Shown piece by piece: positions 27,472-38,274 of a DNA stretch of 45,294 nt. A program made the position numbers and the translations under genes. Position 1 is the stretch's first letter; the number at the start of each line of letters is the position of its first letter. Below the pieces are notes generated by a model that saw only the letters and a program-made list of their open reading frames with translations, had not been told where the DNA came from and ran no database searches. Source of the stretch: Lachnospiraceae bacterium (GTDB lineage: Bacteria; Bacillota; Clostridia; Lachnospirales; Lachnospiraceae); NCBI GenBank assembly GCA_021202465.1, contig JAJQCZ010000064.1:1-45294 (forward strand), written 5' to 3'.

Positions 27472-28707
27472 ATGTCTGAATTGAAAGGCGCATGTATCTT
27501 CGGACAGTCGGGCGGCCCGACCGCTGTCATCAATGCCAGTGCGCAGGGCGTCATCGAGACGGCACTGAAGTCCGGCAATATTACGCGGGTGCTGGGCGCT
27601 GCCCATGGAATCAAGGGCGTCCTGGATGATAAACTGATCGATATGAGTCAGGAGGATCCGGCAGAGCTGGCTCTGCTGAAATATACGCCCTCTTCGGCGC
27701 TGGGCTCCTGCCGCTACAAGCTGGCCGACCCGGATCAGGATGATACTGATTATCAGCGTATCCTGGAGATCTTTAAGAAATACGATGTCCGCTATTTCTT
27801 CTATAATGGCGGCAATGACTCCATGGATACCTGCAACAAGATTTCCAAGTTCATGCAGAAGTCCGGTTATGAGTGCCGGATCATGGGTGTGCCCAAGACG
27901 ATCGATAACGATCTGAATGGCACGGATCACTGCCCCGGCTTCGCTTCGGCGGCCCGGTATATCGCCACCTCCTGCATGGAGGTATGGCAGGATGCTCATG
28001 TGTATGACACTGGTATGATCACCGTGATCGAGATCATGGGTCGTCATGCGGGATGGCTGACCGGCGCGGCTGCGCTGGCCACCTGGGCAGGATATGGTCC
28101 CGACCTGATCTACCTGCCGGAGACAGATTTCGACATGGACCGCTTCATCGCGGATGTGAAGGAAGTCTATGAGCGGACCGGCAACTGTATGGTGGCTGTC
28201 TCCGAAGGAATCCATTATGCGGACGGCACGTTCGTCTCTGAGGCGAAGACTTCTGCCACAGACGGCTTCGGTCATGCCCAGCTGGGCGGCCTGGCAGCTC
28301 TGCTGGCGGAGACTGTCAAGGCGGCGACCGGCGCCAAGGTGCGCGGCATTGAACTGTCTCTGCTGCAGCGCTGCGCGTCCCACTGTGCTTCAAAGACGGA
28401 TGTGGAAGAAGCTTATCTGGCGGGGAAGACTGCAGTGGAAGCTGCTGTCGCCGGCACGACCGACCGTATGGTTGCCTTCAAGTGCAGCCGTGAGGACGGT
28501 TATACCTGCGAGATGTCGCTGGAGCCTCTGGATATCGTGGCCAACTTCGAGAAGAAGGTACCGCGTGCCTGGATCAACGAGGCCGGAAACGGCATCGAGC
28601 AGCCGTTCATTGACTATGTGCTGCCCCTGATTCAGGGAGACGCCGAGGCGCCCCGTGAGAACGGTCTGCCCCGGTTCGCAAAACTGAATAAGAACCTGGC
28701 GAAGTAA
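27472..28707 (+). CDS. pfp: PPi-type phosphofructokinase
   Basis: A 411-residue phosphofructokinase whose donor-site motifs point to pyrophosphate rather than ATP: GGNDS (113-117) in place of GGDGS, and PKTIDNDLNGTDHCPGF (from 141). GQSGGPTAVINAS is the N-terminal phosphate loop, and MGRHAGWLTGAAALA follows. This enzyme type works reversibly and saves ATP. The start is uncertain: AAGGAG (27466-27471) abuts ATG 27472, whereas a TTG at 27481 is 9 nt away and would give MKGACIFGQSGG, closer to typical family starts. It lies 23 bp behind fba. Confidence 0.92.
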   Translation: MSELKGACIFGQSGGPTAVINASAQGVIETALKSGNITRVLGAAHGIKGVLDDKLIDMSQEDPAELALLKYTPSSALGSCRYKLADPDQDDTDYQRILEIFKKYDVRYFFYNGGNDSMDTCNKISKFMQKSGYECRIMGVPKTIDNDLNGTDHCPGFASAARYIATSCMEVWQDAHVYDTGMITVIEIMGRHAGWLTGAAALATWAGYGPDLIYLPETDFDMDRFIADVKEVYERTGNCMVAVSEGIHYADGTFVSEAKTSATDGFGHAQLGGLAALLAETVKAATGAKVRGIELSLLQRCASHCASKTDVEEAYLAGKTAVEAAVAGTTDRMVAFKCSREDGYTCEMSLEPLDIVANFEKKVPRAWINEAGNGIEQPFIDYVLPLIQGDAEAPRENGLPRFAKLNKNLAK

Positions 28708-28724
28708 TCTTTAATAACGACGGA

Positions 28725-28757
28725 GAGGAAGGGAGAGAGTTCCCTTTCTCTTTTTTT
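28725..28757 (+). terminator. Intrinsic terminator of fba-pfp
   Basis: GAGGAAGGGA (28725-28734) pairs with TCCCTTTCTC (28741-28750) with one mismatch, followed by T7 (28751-28757). Confidence 0.88.
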
Positions 28758-29192
28758 GATGCAAAAAATAATACGGTTTTTCGTTAATTATTCCGCCGAC
28801 AGGCAGGAGAACAGAGATTACAATGATCTTACATCTGCTGAAGGGGGATTTTTTGCATATTCTGAATGTCTTTGTTGAATACTACGAAGAGAGTAACTAT
28901 TTTTCGGGAGAAAAAGCAGACGGACCCACACAAATTGCCATTTTTTTAACAATTTGATTTTAGGTTAATGATACATTATGAAGAACCTGTTAAAAGTTAA
29001 GAATTCGACGTTGCATTTTGTGGCTGATAGAGGTAAAATTGAATCGACATTGGTCTTACGATTGCTTTTTTATTCTGCATTTGTTTCGAAAAGTCAAAAC
29101 TCTCTTGAAATTTTCACACGGGGGCAATCGTATCACAGGGAGAAGGTTTGATGATTCAGATGCGAAAATATACAGGGTAAGGAGGTAGAAAC
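28758..29192 (+). other. AT-rich regulatory region ahead of the V-ATPase operon
   Basis: These 435 bp hold no credible gene and are clearly more AT-rich than their surroundings. Contents: an inverted repeat CAAATTG (28931-28937) / CAATTTG (28950-28956), the promoter at 29011-29039, and a leader of about 147 nt in which ACGATTGC (29058-29065), immediately followed by T6, can pair with GCAATCGT (29124-29131). The RBS AAGGAGG is at 29180-29186. Confidence 0.6.
29011..29039 (+). promoter_or_regulatory. Promoter of the V-ATPase operon
   Basis: TTGCAT (29011-29016), 17-bp spacer, TAAAAT (29034-29039); transcription should start near 29046. Confidence 0.65.
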
Positions 29193-29505
29193 ATGTCGAT
29201 CGAGAATATGAAACGTATTTCCGAAGCGGAGGCGGAAGCCGTTTCCATTCGCAGGCAGGCTCAGGCTGATGCCAGGAAGATCGCCGAACAGGGCAAGCGG
29301 GATGCGCAGGATGTGGTTGATAAAGCCAGACAATCTGCAGACGCCGCCTACCAGGAAGCGATCCGACAGGCGGAGGCCGAGGCCGGGGCAGCGTACGAGG
29401 CGCGGCTCGCCGAGGTGGCCGGAGAGTGTGAAACCATGAAGGCCGACGCGGCGGCGCATCTGCCGGAAGCTGTCAAAGTCATTACGGGAAAGGTTGTGAA
29501 TTCGA

Positions 29506-29519
<14 letters not shown>
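29193..29519 (+). CDS. ntpF: V-type ATPase peripheral stalk subunit (G/H type)
   Basis: A 108-residue, almost entirely helical, Ala/Glu/Gln-rich protein (coiled coil from about residue 10 to 95) as expected for the G/H peripheral stalk subunit that pairs with subunit E. It is the first gene of a nine-gene operon, where this subunit normally sits. RBS AAGGAGG is 6 nt before the ATG. Its end overlaps the start of the next gene by 14 bp. Confidence 0.85.
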
Positions 29520-31924
<2,405 letters not shown>

Positions 31925-31966
31925 GGATAAGATCGCGGACAGTCATTGAAGTGAAAGGAATCGTAT

Positions 31967-32530
31967 ATGAGCATTGATAAAATAACCGCACGGATCCTTC
32001 AGGAGGCGAAGGACGAAGCGGCTGCCGTGACGCAGAATGCGGAACAGGAAGCCGCCGCCGCCCGGAAGGAAGCGGAGAAGGAGGCTTCAGCCATCGGCAG
32101 CGATACCGCCGCCCGGGCGGTGCGTGATGCGGCCGTCCTCAAGGAGCGGAAGAATTCGGTGGCTGAACTGGAAGCGAGGAAGATGCGTCTGGCTGCCAAG
32201 CAGGAGATGATCGAGAAGAGCTTCGAGATGGCGAAGGAGGCGCTGCTTGCCATGGAGGACGCCGAGTACCGGAAGTTCCTGCTGAAGCATCTGGCCCCCT
32301 ATCATGAAGGGGAAGTGATTCTGAACGCCAGAGACAGGAAGCGCCTTGGTGATTCTCTGAAGAAGGAGCTGGAAGGCACGGGGCTGACGGTCAGTGAGGA
32401 CACCGCCGACATTCAGGGCGGCTTCATCCTGCGGACCGGTCTGGTTTCCGCCAACGGTTCTCTGGAGACGATCTTCGAATCGGAGAAAAAGCAGATTACA
32501 GCGCAGATCGCAAAGACGCTGTTCTCATAG
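31967..32530 (+). CDS. ntpE: V-type ATPase subunit E (peripheral stalk)
   Basis: A 187-residue stalk subunit with a long Ala/Glu/Lys coiled coil at the N-terminus (ITARILQEAKDEAAAVTQNAEQEA..., to about residue 90) and a compact C-terminal domain ending in DIQGGFILRTGLVSANGSLETIFE, the conserved subunit E tail. RBS AAAGGA precedes the ATG. It is expected to form a heterodimer with the G/H-type first gene of the operon. Confidence 0.92.
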   Translation: MSIDKITARILQEAKDEAAAVTQNAEQEAAAARKEAEKEASAIGSDTAARAVRDAAVLKERKNSVAELEARKMRLAAKQEMIEKSFEMAKEALLAMEDAEYRKFLLKHLAPYHEGEVILNARDRKRLGDSLKKELEGTGLTVSEDTADIQGGFILRTGLVSANGSLETIFESEKKQITAQIAKTLFS

Positions 32531-32566
32531 GTTCCTACCCCATAATTCTGAGAAAGGAGGAAAACG

Positions 32567-33559
32567 ATGGGAGCAAGTTATGTCTTTGCCTGTGCCAGAA
32601 TCCGCAGCAACGAGCGGTATCTGCTGAACAAAGATAAATTGAATCAGATGATCGAAGCCAAGACCCCGGAGGATGCCTGCAAGATCCTGCAGGACGCCCG
32701 CTACGGGGACGAGGATGTCATACAGCCGGAGGCCTATGAGCAGGCGCTGGTGAAAGAGTCGGATAAGCTGTACGCTCTTCTGCATCAGCTGGCGCCGGAT
32801 GCGGCGGAATTCCGCATCTTTGCCTATCCGTTTGATTACCATAATATCCGGGTGCTGCTGAAGGCGGAGGCGCTGGAGATCTCTGCCGGAGATCTTCTTA
32901 TGAGCGGCGGGACCCTGGAGCCTGCGGCGATGGCGCTGATGGTGAAGGAGAGGAATACGCTGCCTCTGACGCCCCATATGAAGAAGGCCATTGACGAATC
33001 CGTGGACACGCTGGCGCGGACCAGGGATCCTCAGTGTGTGGATCTGATCTGTGACCGGGAGTGCTATGCCGACATCCTGGAGGCGGCAGAGAAATCAGGC
33101 AGCAAATTCGTGCAGGGCTATGTACGCCTGCTGATCGATACGGTGAACCTGAAGACCTTTGTCCGCTGCCAGAAGATGGGACAGCCCTGGAGCTATTTCT
33201 CCGGCGTGTTCCTGCCCGGCGGAGATATTTCCGAGAAGACCTTCGTGGCCGGGTACGACGAGCCGGTGCAGCAGTTTGCGGCGCGGATCGCAGCTTCGGC
33301 GCTGAGTCAGGCGGCGGAGATCGGCGGCGTGTCGATCAAGGAGACAGGAAGCTTTACCAGCATCGAGAAGCTCTGTGATGATGCTCTGATCGCCTATGTA
33401 AAGGATGCCAAATACATTTCCTTCGGCATTGAACCGCTGATCGGCTACGCCGTGGGCAAGCAGATGGAGATCAAGAGCGTCCGGATCATTCTGGCCGGGA
33501 AGATGGCCGGTCTGGTGCCGGAGCGGATCCGGGAGAGAGTGAGGGAGACATATGGCTAA
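32567..33559 (+). CDS. ntpC: V-type ATPase subunit C/d (rotor-to-ring adaptor)
   Basis: A 330-residue helical protein of the V-type C/AC39 family that sits as a funnel on the rotor ring and holds the central axle. Typical features are YVFACARIRSNERYLLNKDKLNQM at the start, PFDYHNIRVLLKAE, and VRLLIDTVNLKTFVRCQKMG in the middle. RBS AAAGGAGG is 7 nt before the ATG. The stop overlaps subunit F by 8 bp. Confidence 0.93.
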   Translation: MGASYVFACARIRSNERYLLNKDKLNQMIEAKTPEDACKILQDARYGDEDVIQPEAYEQALVKESDKLYALLHQLAPDAAEFRIFAYPFDYHNIRVLLKAEALEISAGDLLMSGGTLEPAAMALMVKERNTLPLTPHMKKAIDESVDTLARTRDPQCVDLICDRECYADILEAAEKSGSKFVQGYVRLLIDTVNLKTFVRCQKMGQPWSYFSGVFLPGGDISEKTFVAGYDEPVQQFAARIAASALSQAAEIGGVSIKETGSFTSIEKLCDDALIAYVKDAKYISFGIEPLIGYAVGKQMEIKSVRIILAGKMAGLVPERIRERVRETYG

Positions 33560-33875
33560 GATTGGTGTGATCGGGGACGCCCAGAGCGTCCTGGGATTTA
33601 AAGCATTCGGCCTGGATGTGTTCGCCTGCACGACCGCGGAGGAAGCCGTTCATGCGCTCCGGCGTATTGCCGGGGAGGACTACGGGATCATCTATATCAC
33701 GGAGAGATTCTGTAAGGACATGCAGACTGAAATTGATAAATACAGAGAGTTGAAGACGCCCGCCATCATACCGATTCCCGGTGTGGACGGAAGCTACGGC
33801 ATCGGTATCGAGGGTGTGAGGAGCGCCGAGGTGCGGGCGGTTGGAGCCGATATATTGTTCGGAGGTGACAATTAA
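33552..33875 (+). CDS. ntpG: V-type ATPase subunit F (central axle)
   Basis: A 107-residue protein with the Rossmann-like start AKIGVIGDAQSVLGFKAFGLDVF, then YGIIYITERFCKDM and PAIIPIPGVDGSYGIG. These are hallmarks of the central-axle F subunit (named NtpG in Enterococcus hirae), which binds subunit D. It overlaps subunit C by 8 bp and its stop is directly followed by the ATG of subunit A. Confidence 0.93.
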   Translation: MAKIGVIGDAQSVLGFKAFGLDVFACTTAEEAVHALRRIAGEDYGIIYITERFCKDMQTEIDKYRELKTPAIIPIPGVDGSYGIGIEGVRSAEVRAVGADILFGGDN

Positions 33876-35651
33876 ATGAGTCAAGGGAAAATTGTCAAGA
33901 TATCCGGTCCTCTGGTCGTGGCCGAGGGGATGCAGGATGCCAATATGTACGATGTGGTCCGCGTCGGCGACCTGAACCTCATCGGCGAGATCATTGAGAT
34001 GCGGGACGGCATGGCTTCCATTCAGGTCTATGAGGAGACGGCCGGACTGCAGCCGGGAGCGCCGGTGGTGTCGACCGGAGCGCCCCTGTCTGTGGAACTG
34101 GGACCGGGCCTGATCGAGACCATGTATGACGGAATTCAGAGACCGCTGGAAGGCATGATGAAGGTGTCCGGCTCCAACATCGCCCGCGGTATCGCGGTGC
34201 CGGCTCTGGATCGTGAGAAGAAATGGGAGTTTGTGCCCACTGCGAAGGTGGGGGACGCCGTAGAGCCCGGAGACATCATCGGGACCGTTCAGGAGACAAG
34301 CGTGGTTCAGCAGAAGATCATGGTTCCTGACCGTGTGAAGGGCGTGATCACGAAGATTGAGGGCGGCTCCTATACGGTGGAGGAGACCGTGGCCGTTGTT
34401 AAAAAGGATGACGGAACTGAAGTGGAGCTGAGCCTGATGCAGAAGTGGCCGGTCCGTTTCGGCAGACCTTATAAGACGAAGCTGGTTCCCGATGAGCCGC
34501 TGGTCACCGGCCAGAGAGTCATCGATACCATGTTCCCCATCGCCAAGGGCGGCGTGGCCGCCGTGCCCGGCCCCTTCGGGTCCGGCAAGACCGTGGTGCA
34601 GCACCAGCTGGCCAAGTGGGCGGACGCGGAGATCGTGGTCTACATCGGCTGCGGCGAGCGCGGCAACGAGATGACCGACGTGCTGAATGAGTTCCCCGAG
34701 CTGAAGGATCCCCGCACCGGCGAGACGCTGATGAAGCGGACGGTGCTGATCGCCAATACCTCGGATATGCCTGTGGCGGCCCGTGAGGCGTCCATCTATA
34801 CAGGTATCACGATTGCTGAATATTTCCGCGATATGGGTTATTCCGTCGCACTGATGGCTGACTCCACTTCCCGCTGGGCTGAGGCTCTGCGTGAGATGTC
34901 CGGCCGTCTGGAGGAGATGCCCGGTGAGGAAGGCTACCCTGCTTACCTGGCTTCCCGTCTGGCACAGTTCTATGAGAGAGCCGGTAAGGTGATTTCTCTG
35001 GGTAAGGAAGGCAGAGAGGGCGCTCTGTCCGCGATCGGCGCGGTGTCGCCGCCCGGCGGTGATACGTCCGAGCCTGTGTCGCAGGCAACGCTGCGGATCG
35101 TCAAGGTCTTCTGGTGCCTGGATTCCAACCTGGCCTATGCCCGTCATTTCCCGGCCATCAACTGGCTGAACAGCTATTCTCTGTATTCGGCCCGTCTGGA
35201 TCAGTGGTTCGGAGATCAGGTGAATCCGGAGTACCCGGTGCTGCGGGGTCAGTTCCTGAAGCTGCTGCAGGAGGAAGCGGAGCTGAATGAGATCGTGCAG
35301 CTGGTCGGTGAAGACGGCCTGTCTGCCGAAGACCGGCTGAAGCTGGAGGTCTGCAAGATGATCCGTGAGGACTATCTGCATCAGAATGCCTTCGACGAGG
35401 TTGATACCTATACGTCTCTGCCGAAGCAGTTCGCCATGATGAAGCTGATCAGTATCTTCTATGAGGAGGGGCTGGCTGCTCTGAAGCAGCATGCAGAATT
35501 CACCAAAATCTCTGCTCTGCCGGTGCGTGAGGCTATTGGCCGCTTCAAATACATCAGAGAAGATGCGGTGGGACTTGAGTTCCAGCGTGTAAAGGCGGAG
35601 ATCGAGGAAAGCATGAGCGCATTGGTGAATAAGGAGGCGGAAGCGGTATGA
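33876..35651 (+). CDS. ntpA: V-type ATPase catalytic subunit A
   Basis: A 591-residue catalytic subunit that hydrolyses (or makes) ATP. It has the N-terminal barrel, the A-type bulge insertion around residues 110-195, the P-loop GPFGSGKT (232-239), [15 protein letters not shown], and the Walker B strand in [35 protein letters not shown]. Full family length. RBS GGAGGTGA is inside the end of subunit F. It overlaps subunit B by 4 bp. Confidence 0.97.
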   Translation: MSQGKIVKISGPLVVAEGMQDANMYDVVRVGDLNLIGEIIEMRDGMASIQVYEETAGLQPGAPVVSTGAPLSVELGPGLIETMYDGIQRPLEGMMKVSGSNIARGIAVPALDREKKWEFVPTAKVGDAVEPGDIIGTVQETSVVQQKIMVPDRVKGVITKIEGGSYTVEETVAVVKKDDGTEVELSLMQKWPVRFGRPYKTKLVPDEPLVTGQRVIDTMFPIAKGGVAAVPGPFGSGKTVVQHQLAKWADAEIVVYIGCGERGNEMTDVLNEFPELKDPRTGETLMKRTVLIANTSDMPVAAREASIYTGITIAEYFRDMGYSVALMADSTSRWAEALREMSGRLEEMPGEEGYPAYLASRLAQFYERAGKVISLGKEGREGALSAIGAVSPPGGDTSEPVSQATLRIVKVFWCLDSNLAYARHFPAINWLNSYSLYSARLDQWFGDQVNPEYPVLRGQFLKLLQEEAELNEIVQLVGEDGLSAEDRLKLEVCKMIREDYLHQNAFDEVDTYTSLPKQFAMMKLISIFYEEGLAALKQHAEFTKISALPVREAIGRFKYIREDAVGLEFQRVKAEIEESMSALVNKEAEAV

Positions 35652-37036
35652 TAAGAGAATATAAGACAATATCCGAGGTATCCGGCCCTCTGATGCTGGT
35701 GAAAGGAGTCCAGGGCGTCGGCTACGACGAGCTGGGTGAGATCGAGCTTCCCAACGGCGACATCCGCCACTGCAAGGTGCTGGAAATCAGCGGTGAGAAC
35801 GCCACGGTGCAGCTTTTTGAAAGCTCTTCGGGGCTGAACCTGCCGGAGAGCAAGGTACGGTTCCTGGGACACGGCATTACGCTGGATGTGTCCGCAGACA
35901 TGCTGGGCCGTGTCTTTGACGGGATGGGACGTCCGATTGACGGCGGCCCCGCGATTATTCCCGAGGAATCCCGGGACATCAACGGACAGGCCATGAACCC
36001 GGCCGCCCGTGACTATCCTTCTGAGTTCATTCAGACCGGTGTGTCCGCTATCGACGGACTGAACACGCTGGTCCGTGGACAGAAGCTGCCGATCTTCTCC
36101 GGTTCCGGTCTGCCTCATGCTGACCTGGCAGCGCAGATCGCCCGGCAGGCGAAGGTGCTGAACTCCGAGGGCAATTTTGCCGTGGTCTTTGCTGCCATCG
36201 GTATCACCTATGAGGAATCCGATTTCTTCATCTCCGATTTCCGCAAGACCGGCGCCATTGACCGGACGGTCATGTTTGTGAACCTGGCCAATGACCCGGC
36301 CGTTGAGCGTACCGCTACGCCGCGTATGGCTCTGACGGCTGCCGAGTATCTGGCTTTCGAGAAGCACATGCACGTGCTGGTCATCATGACCGATATCACG
36401 AACTACGCTGAGGCGCTGCGTGAGATCTCCGCGGCCCGGAAGGAAGTCCCCGGCCGCCGTGGTTATCCCGGCTACCTGTATACGGACCTCGCGACCATGT
36501 ATGAGCGCGCCGGTAAGAAGAAGGGCATCGACGGCTCCATTACCATGATTCCGATTCTGACCATGCCCGAGGATGACAAGACGCATCCCATCCCGGACCT
36601 GACCGGATACATCACCGAGGGCCAGATCATCCTGTCCCGTGAGCTGTACCGCAAGGGCATTACACCGCCCATCGACGTACTGCCGTCCCTGTCCCGTCTG
36701 AAGGATAAGGGCATCGGCAAGGGCAAGACGAGGGAGGATCATTCCGATGTGCTGAACCAGCTCTTCGCGGCCTATGCCCGCGGCAAGGAGTGCAAGGAGC
36801 TGATGGCCATTCTGGGCGAGGCCGCTCTGTCCGATGTGGATAAGAAATACGCCCGTTTCGCCGATGACTTCGAGGAGAAATTCGTCTCCCAGGGCTACGA
36901 AACCAACCGCTCCATTGAGGAGACGCTGGATATCGGCTGGGAGCTCCTGCGCGAGATGCCCAGAGGCGAGCTGAAGCGTATCCGCGACGCGTACCTGGAG
37001 AAATATTATGATAAACAGGGTGAGTCGCAGGAATAA
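35648..37036 (+). CDS. ntpB: V-type ATPase regulatory subunit B
   Basis: A 462-residue non-catalytic partner of subunit A. It starts [21 protein letters not shown], and has [34 protein letters not shown], where a degenerate SGSGLPH replaces the P-loop as normal for B subunits, then [20 protein letters not shown] and [24 protein letters not shown]. Coupled to ntpA by an ATGA overlap. Confidence 0.97.
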   Translation: MIREYKTISEVSGPLMLVKGVQGVGYDELGEIELPNGDIRHCKVLEISGENATVQLFESSSGLNLPESKVRFLGHGITLDVSADMLGRVFDGMGRPIDGGPAIIPEESRDINGQAMNPAARDYPSEFIQTGVSAIDGLNTLVRGQKLPIFSGSGLPHADLAAQIARQAKVLNSEGNFAVVFAAIGITYEESDFFISDFRKTGAIDRTVMFVNLANDPAVERTATPRMALTAAEYLAFEKHMHVLVIMTDITNYAEALREISAARKEVPGRRGYPGYLYTDLATMYERAGKKKGIDGSITMIPILTMPEDDKTHPIPDLTGYITEGQIILSRELYRKGITPPIDVLPSLSRLKDKGIGKGKTREDHSDVLNQLFAAYARGKECKELMAILGEAALSDVDKKYARFADDFEEKFVSQGYETNRSIEETLDIGWELLREMPRGELKRIRDAYLEKYYDKQGESQE

Positions 37037-37054
37037 GTTCAGAGAGGTGAGAAT

Positions 37055-37765
37055 ATGGCCAGATTAAATGTAAATCCTACGAGAATGGTGCTCGCCAGTC
37101 TGAAGAAACAGTTAAACGTTGCTGTGCGCGGCCACCGGCTCATGAAGGATAAGCGCGATGAACTGATGAAGCGCTTTCTGGAGCTGGCCCGTGAGAATAT
37201 GAAGCTTCGCAAAGAGGTCGAGGCGCAGCTGACGGAGGTCTATGCCAGTTTCTCCGTCGCCAGCGCCGTCATGACCCCCAGCATGATGGAGGAGGCGCTG
37301 ATGTATCCCAAGCAGGGCGTGCACCTGCAGGTGGGAAATAAAAACATCATGAGCGTCAATGTTCCGGAGTTTGACTTCGAGACGACCTCCACCGAGGCCG
37401 GGAACATCTATCCGTACGGCTTTGCCAATACATCCGGCGAGCTGGATACGGCCATTGAGAAGCTGTCCGAGATCTTCCCCACGATGCTGAAGCTGGCAGC
37501 GATGGAGAAGGAAGCGGCGATGCTCGCCGATGAGATCGAGAAGACGCGCCGCCGCGTCAACGCTCTGGAGTATGTGAAGATCCCTCAGTACGAGGAGACG
37601 ATCCGCTATATCCGCATGAAGCTGGAGGAGGATCAGCGGTCGACGCAGACCCGGCTCCAGAAGGTTAAGGATATGCTGGTGAAGGATGCTCTGGAGGAGA
37701 AACGGGAACGGGACGAGGCGAACTATGCCCGCTTCCGCGAGAAGGAAGCCGCCTGTGGGCAGTAA
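37055..37765 (+). CDS. ntpD: V-type ATPase subunit D (central axle)
   Basis: A 236-residue axle subunit with the conserved start NVNPTRMVLASLKKQLNVAVRGHRLMKDKRDELMKRF, a long pair of helices, and RRVNALEYVKIPQYEETIRYI near the C-terminus. The C-tail is charged. It is the last gene of the operon, followed by a strong terminator at 37804. Confidence 0.95.
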   Translation: MARLNVNPTRMVLASLKKQLNVAVRGHRLMKDKRDELMKRFLELARENMKLRKEVEAQLTEVYASFSVASAVMTPSMMEEALMYPKQGVHLQVGNKNIMSVNVPEFDFETTSTEAGNIYPYGFANTSGELDTAIEKLSEIFPTMLKLAAMEKEAAMLADEIEKTRRRVNALEYVKIPQYEETIRYIRMKLEEDQRSTQTRLQKVKDMLVKDALEEKRERDEANYARFREKEAACGQ

Positions 37766-37803
37766 AGGAAAAGAGATCCTTCCCCGCAGGGAAGACTGAC
37801 GTC

Positions 37804-37843
37804 AGCCCCCGCTGTACGGCTCTGGCCGGAGCGGGGGCTTTTT
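37804..37843 (+). terminator. Intrinsic terminator of the V-ATPase operon
   Basis: AGCCCCCGCT (37804-37813) pairs perfectly with AGCGGGGGCT (37830-37839), followed by a T5 run ending at 37843. It ends only 5 bp before the next promoter (37849), so the RNA locus behind it is transcribed on its own. Confidence 0.9.
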
Positions 37844-37848
37844 GCCTC

Positions 37849-37877
37849 TTGACATATTATTATCAGGTGTGTATAGT
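37849..37877 (+). promoter_or_regulatory. Near-consensus promoter of the structured RNA locus
   Basis: TTGACA (37849-37854), exact 17-bp spacer, TATAGT (37872-37877): one base from the sigma-A consensus and among the strongest-looking promoters in the window. Expected start is near 37884. No ribosome binding site with a plausible gene follows. Confidence 0.85.
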
Positions 37878-37883
37878 AGGCTC

Positions 37884-38254
37884 GTGCGGCACAAGAGGGG
37901 CCGCAGTGAGAGGGGCCGGTACGGGCCGGCACAAAGAGGAAGAATATCGCGGGTATGGGTTGTCCCTTCAGATGAGGTCTGACGCTGTTCGGGCGCGCAC
38001 CTTTGGGGAGCGAAGAGCGCCTGGGCGGTGTTCTTCTTTTTATTATGAAAGTTCCGTCCGATGTCAATGTGGCCTGCGTGTTTACACGCAAGGACACGTT
38101 GACATCGGACGGGCTAACCCGTATGAGTATGTAGGCCAGTGCTGAGCGCCGGTGACGCTCGTTAAGCACCGATCGAAGCGGAGCGGAGAAGGCCGGAATA
38201 CGAATACGGGTGGCAGCTGCGGGAGTGCGAAGCACGGAGCAGCTGACTTTCATT
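37884..38254 (+). ncRNA. Unidentified structured RNA, about 370 nt (possibly 160 nt plus extension)
   Basis: Paired arms read from sequence. 5' domain: TGCGGC 37885-37890/37900-37905; GCCGG 37915-37919/37926-37930; a 17-bp helix 37934-37950/38025-38041 with four G-U pairs, enclosing TCAGA/TCTGA (37968-37972/37978-37982) and GGCGC/GCGCC (37992-37996/38017-38021). 3' domain: closing helix ATGAAAGT/ACTTTCAT (38045-38052/38246-38253) around a long hairpin 38054-38112 (14 bp perfect, then 13 further pairs with one mismatch and one bulge, UUUA loop); a helix 38117-38137/38191-38211 with tandem G-A mismatches; an inner hairpin 38139-38169; and CAGCTGC/GCAGCTG (38214-38220/38239-38245). The G-U pairs fit only plus-strand RNA. 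It lacks tmRNA, RNase P, SRP RNA and group II domain V signatures as far as I can recall them. The 3' end is unclear: the U-rich end of the 17-bp helix (38031-38041) might terminate a 160-nt form. The locus converges with asnA. Confidence 0.75.
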
Positions 38255-38274
38255 CATGATGATGCTCACCGGTT

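Noticed and set aside
37723-38253. A 176-codon minus-strand and a 98-codon plus-strand frame in the RNA locus
   Set aside because: Neither has an RBS or protein-like composition; nested inverted repeats with G-U pairing explain the sequence better.
37884-38254. Group II intron (5' end GTGCG) at the RNA locus
   Set aside because: Only the first five bases fit; the rest of the 5' consensus and domain V are absent, and there is no intron-encoded protein.
37884-38254. Retron msr-msd RNA
   Set aside because: The long hairpin recalls an msd, but no reverse transcriptase gene is nearby.
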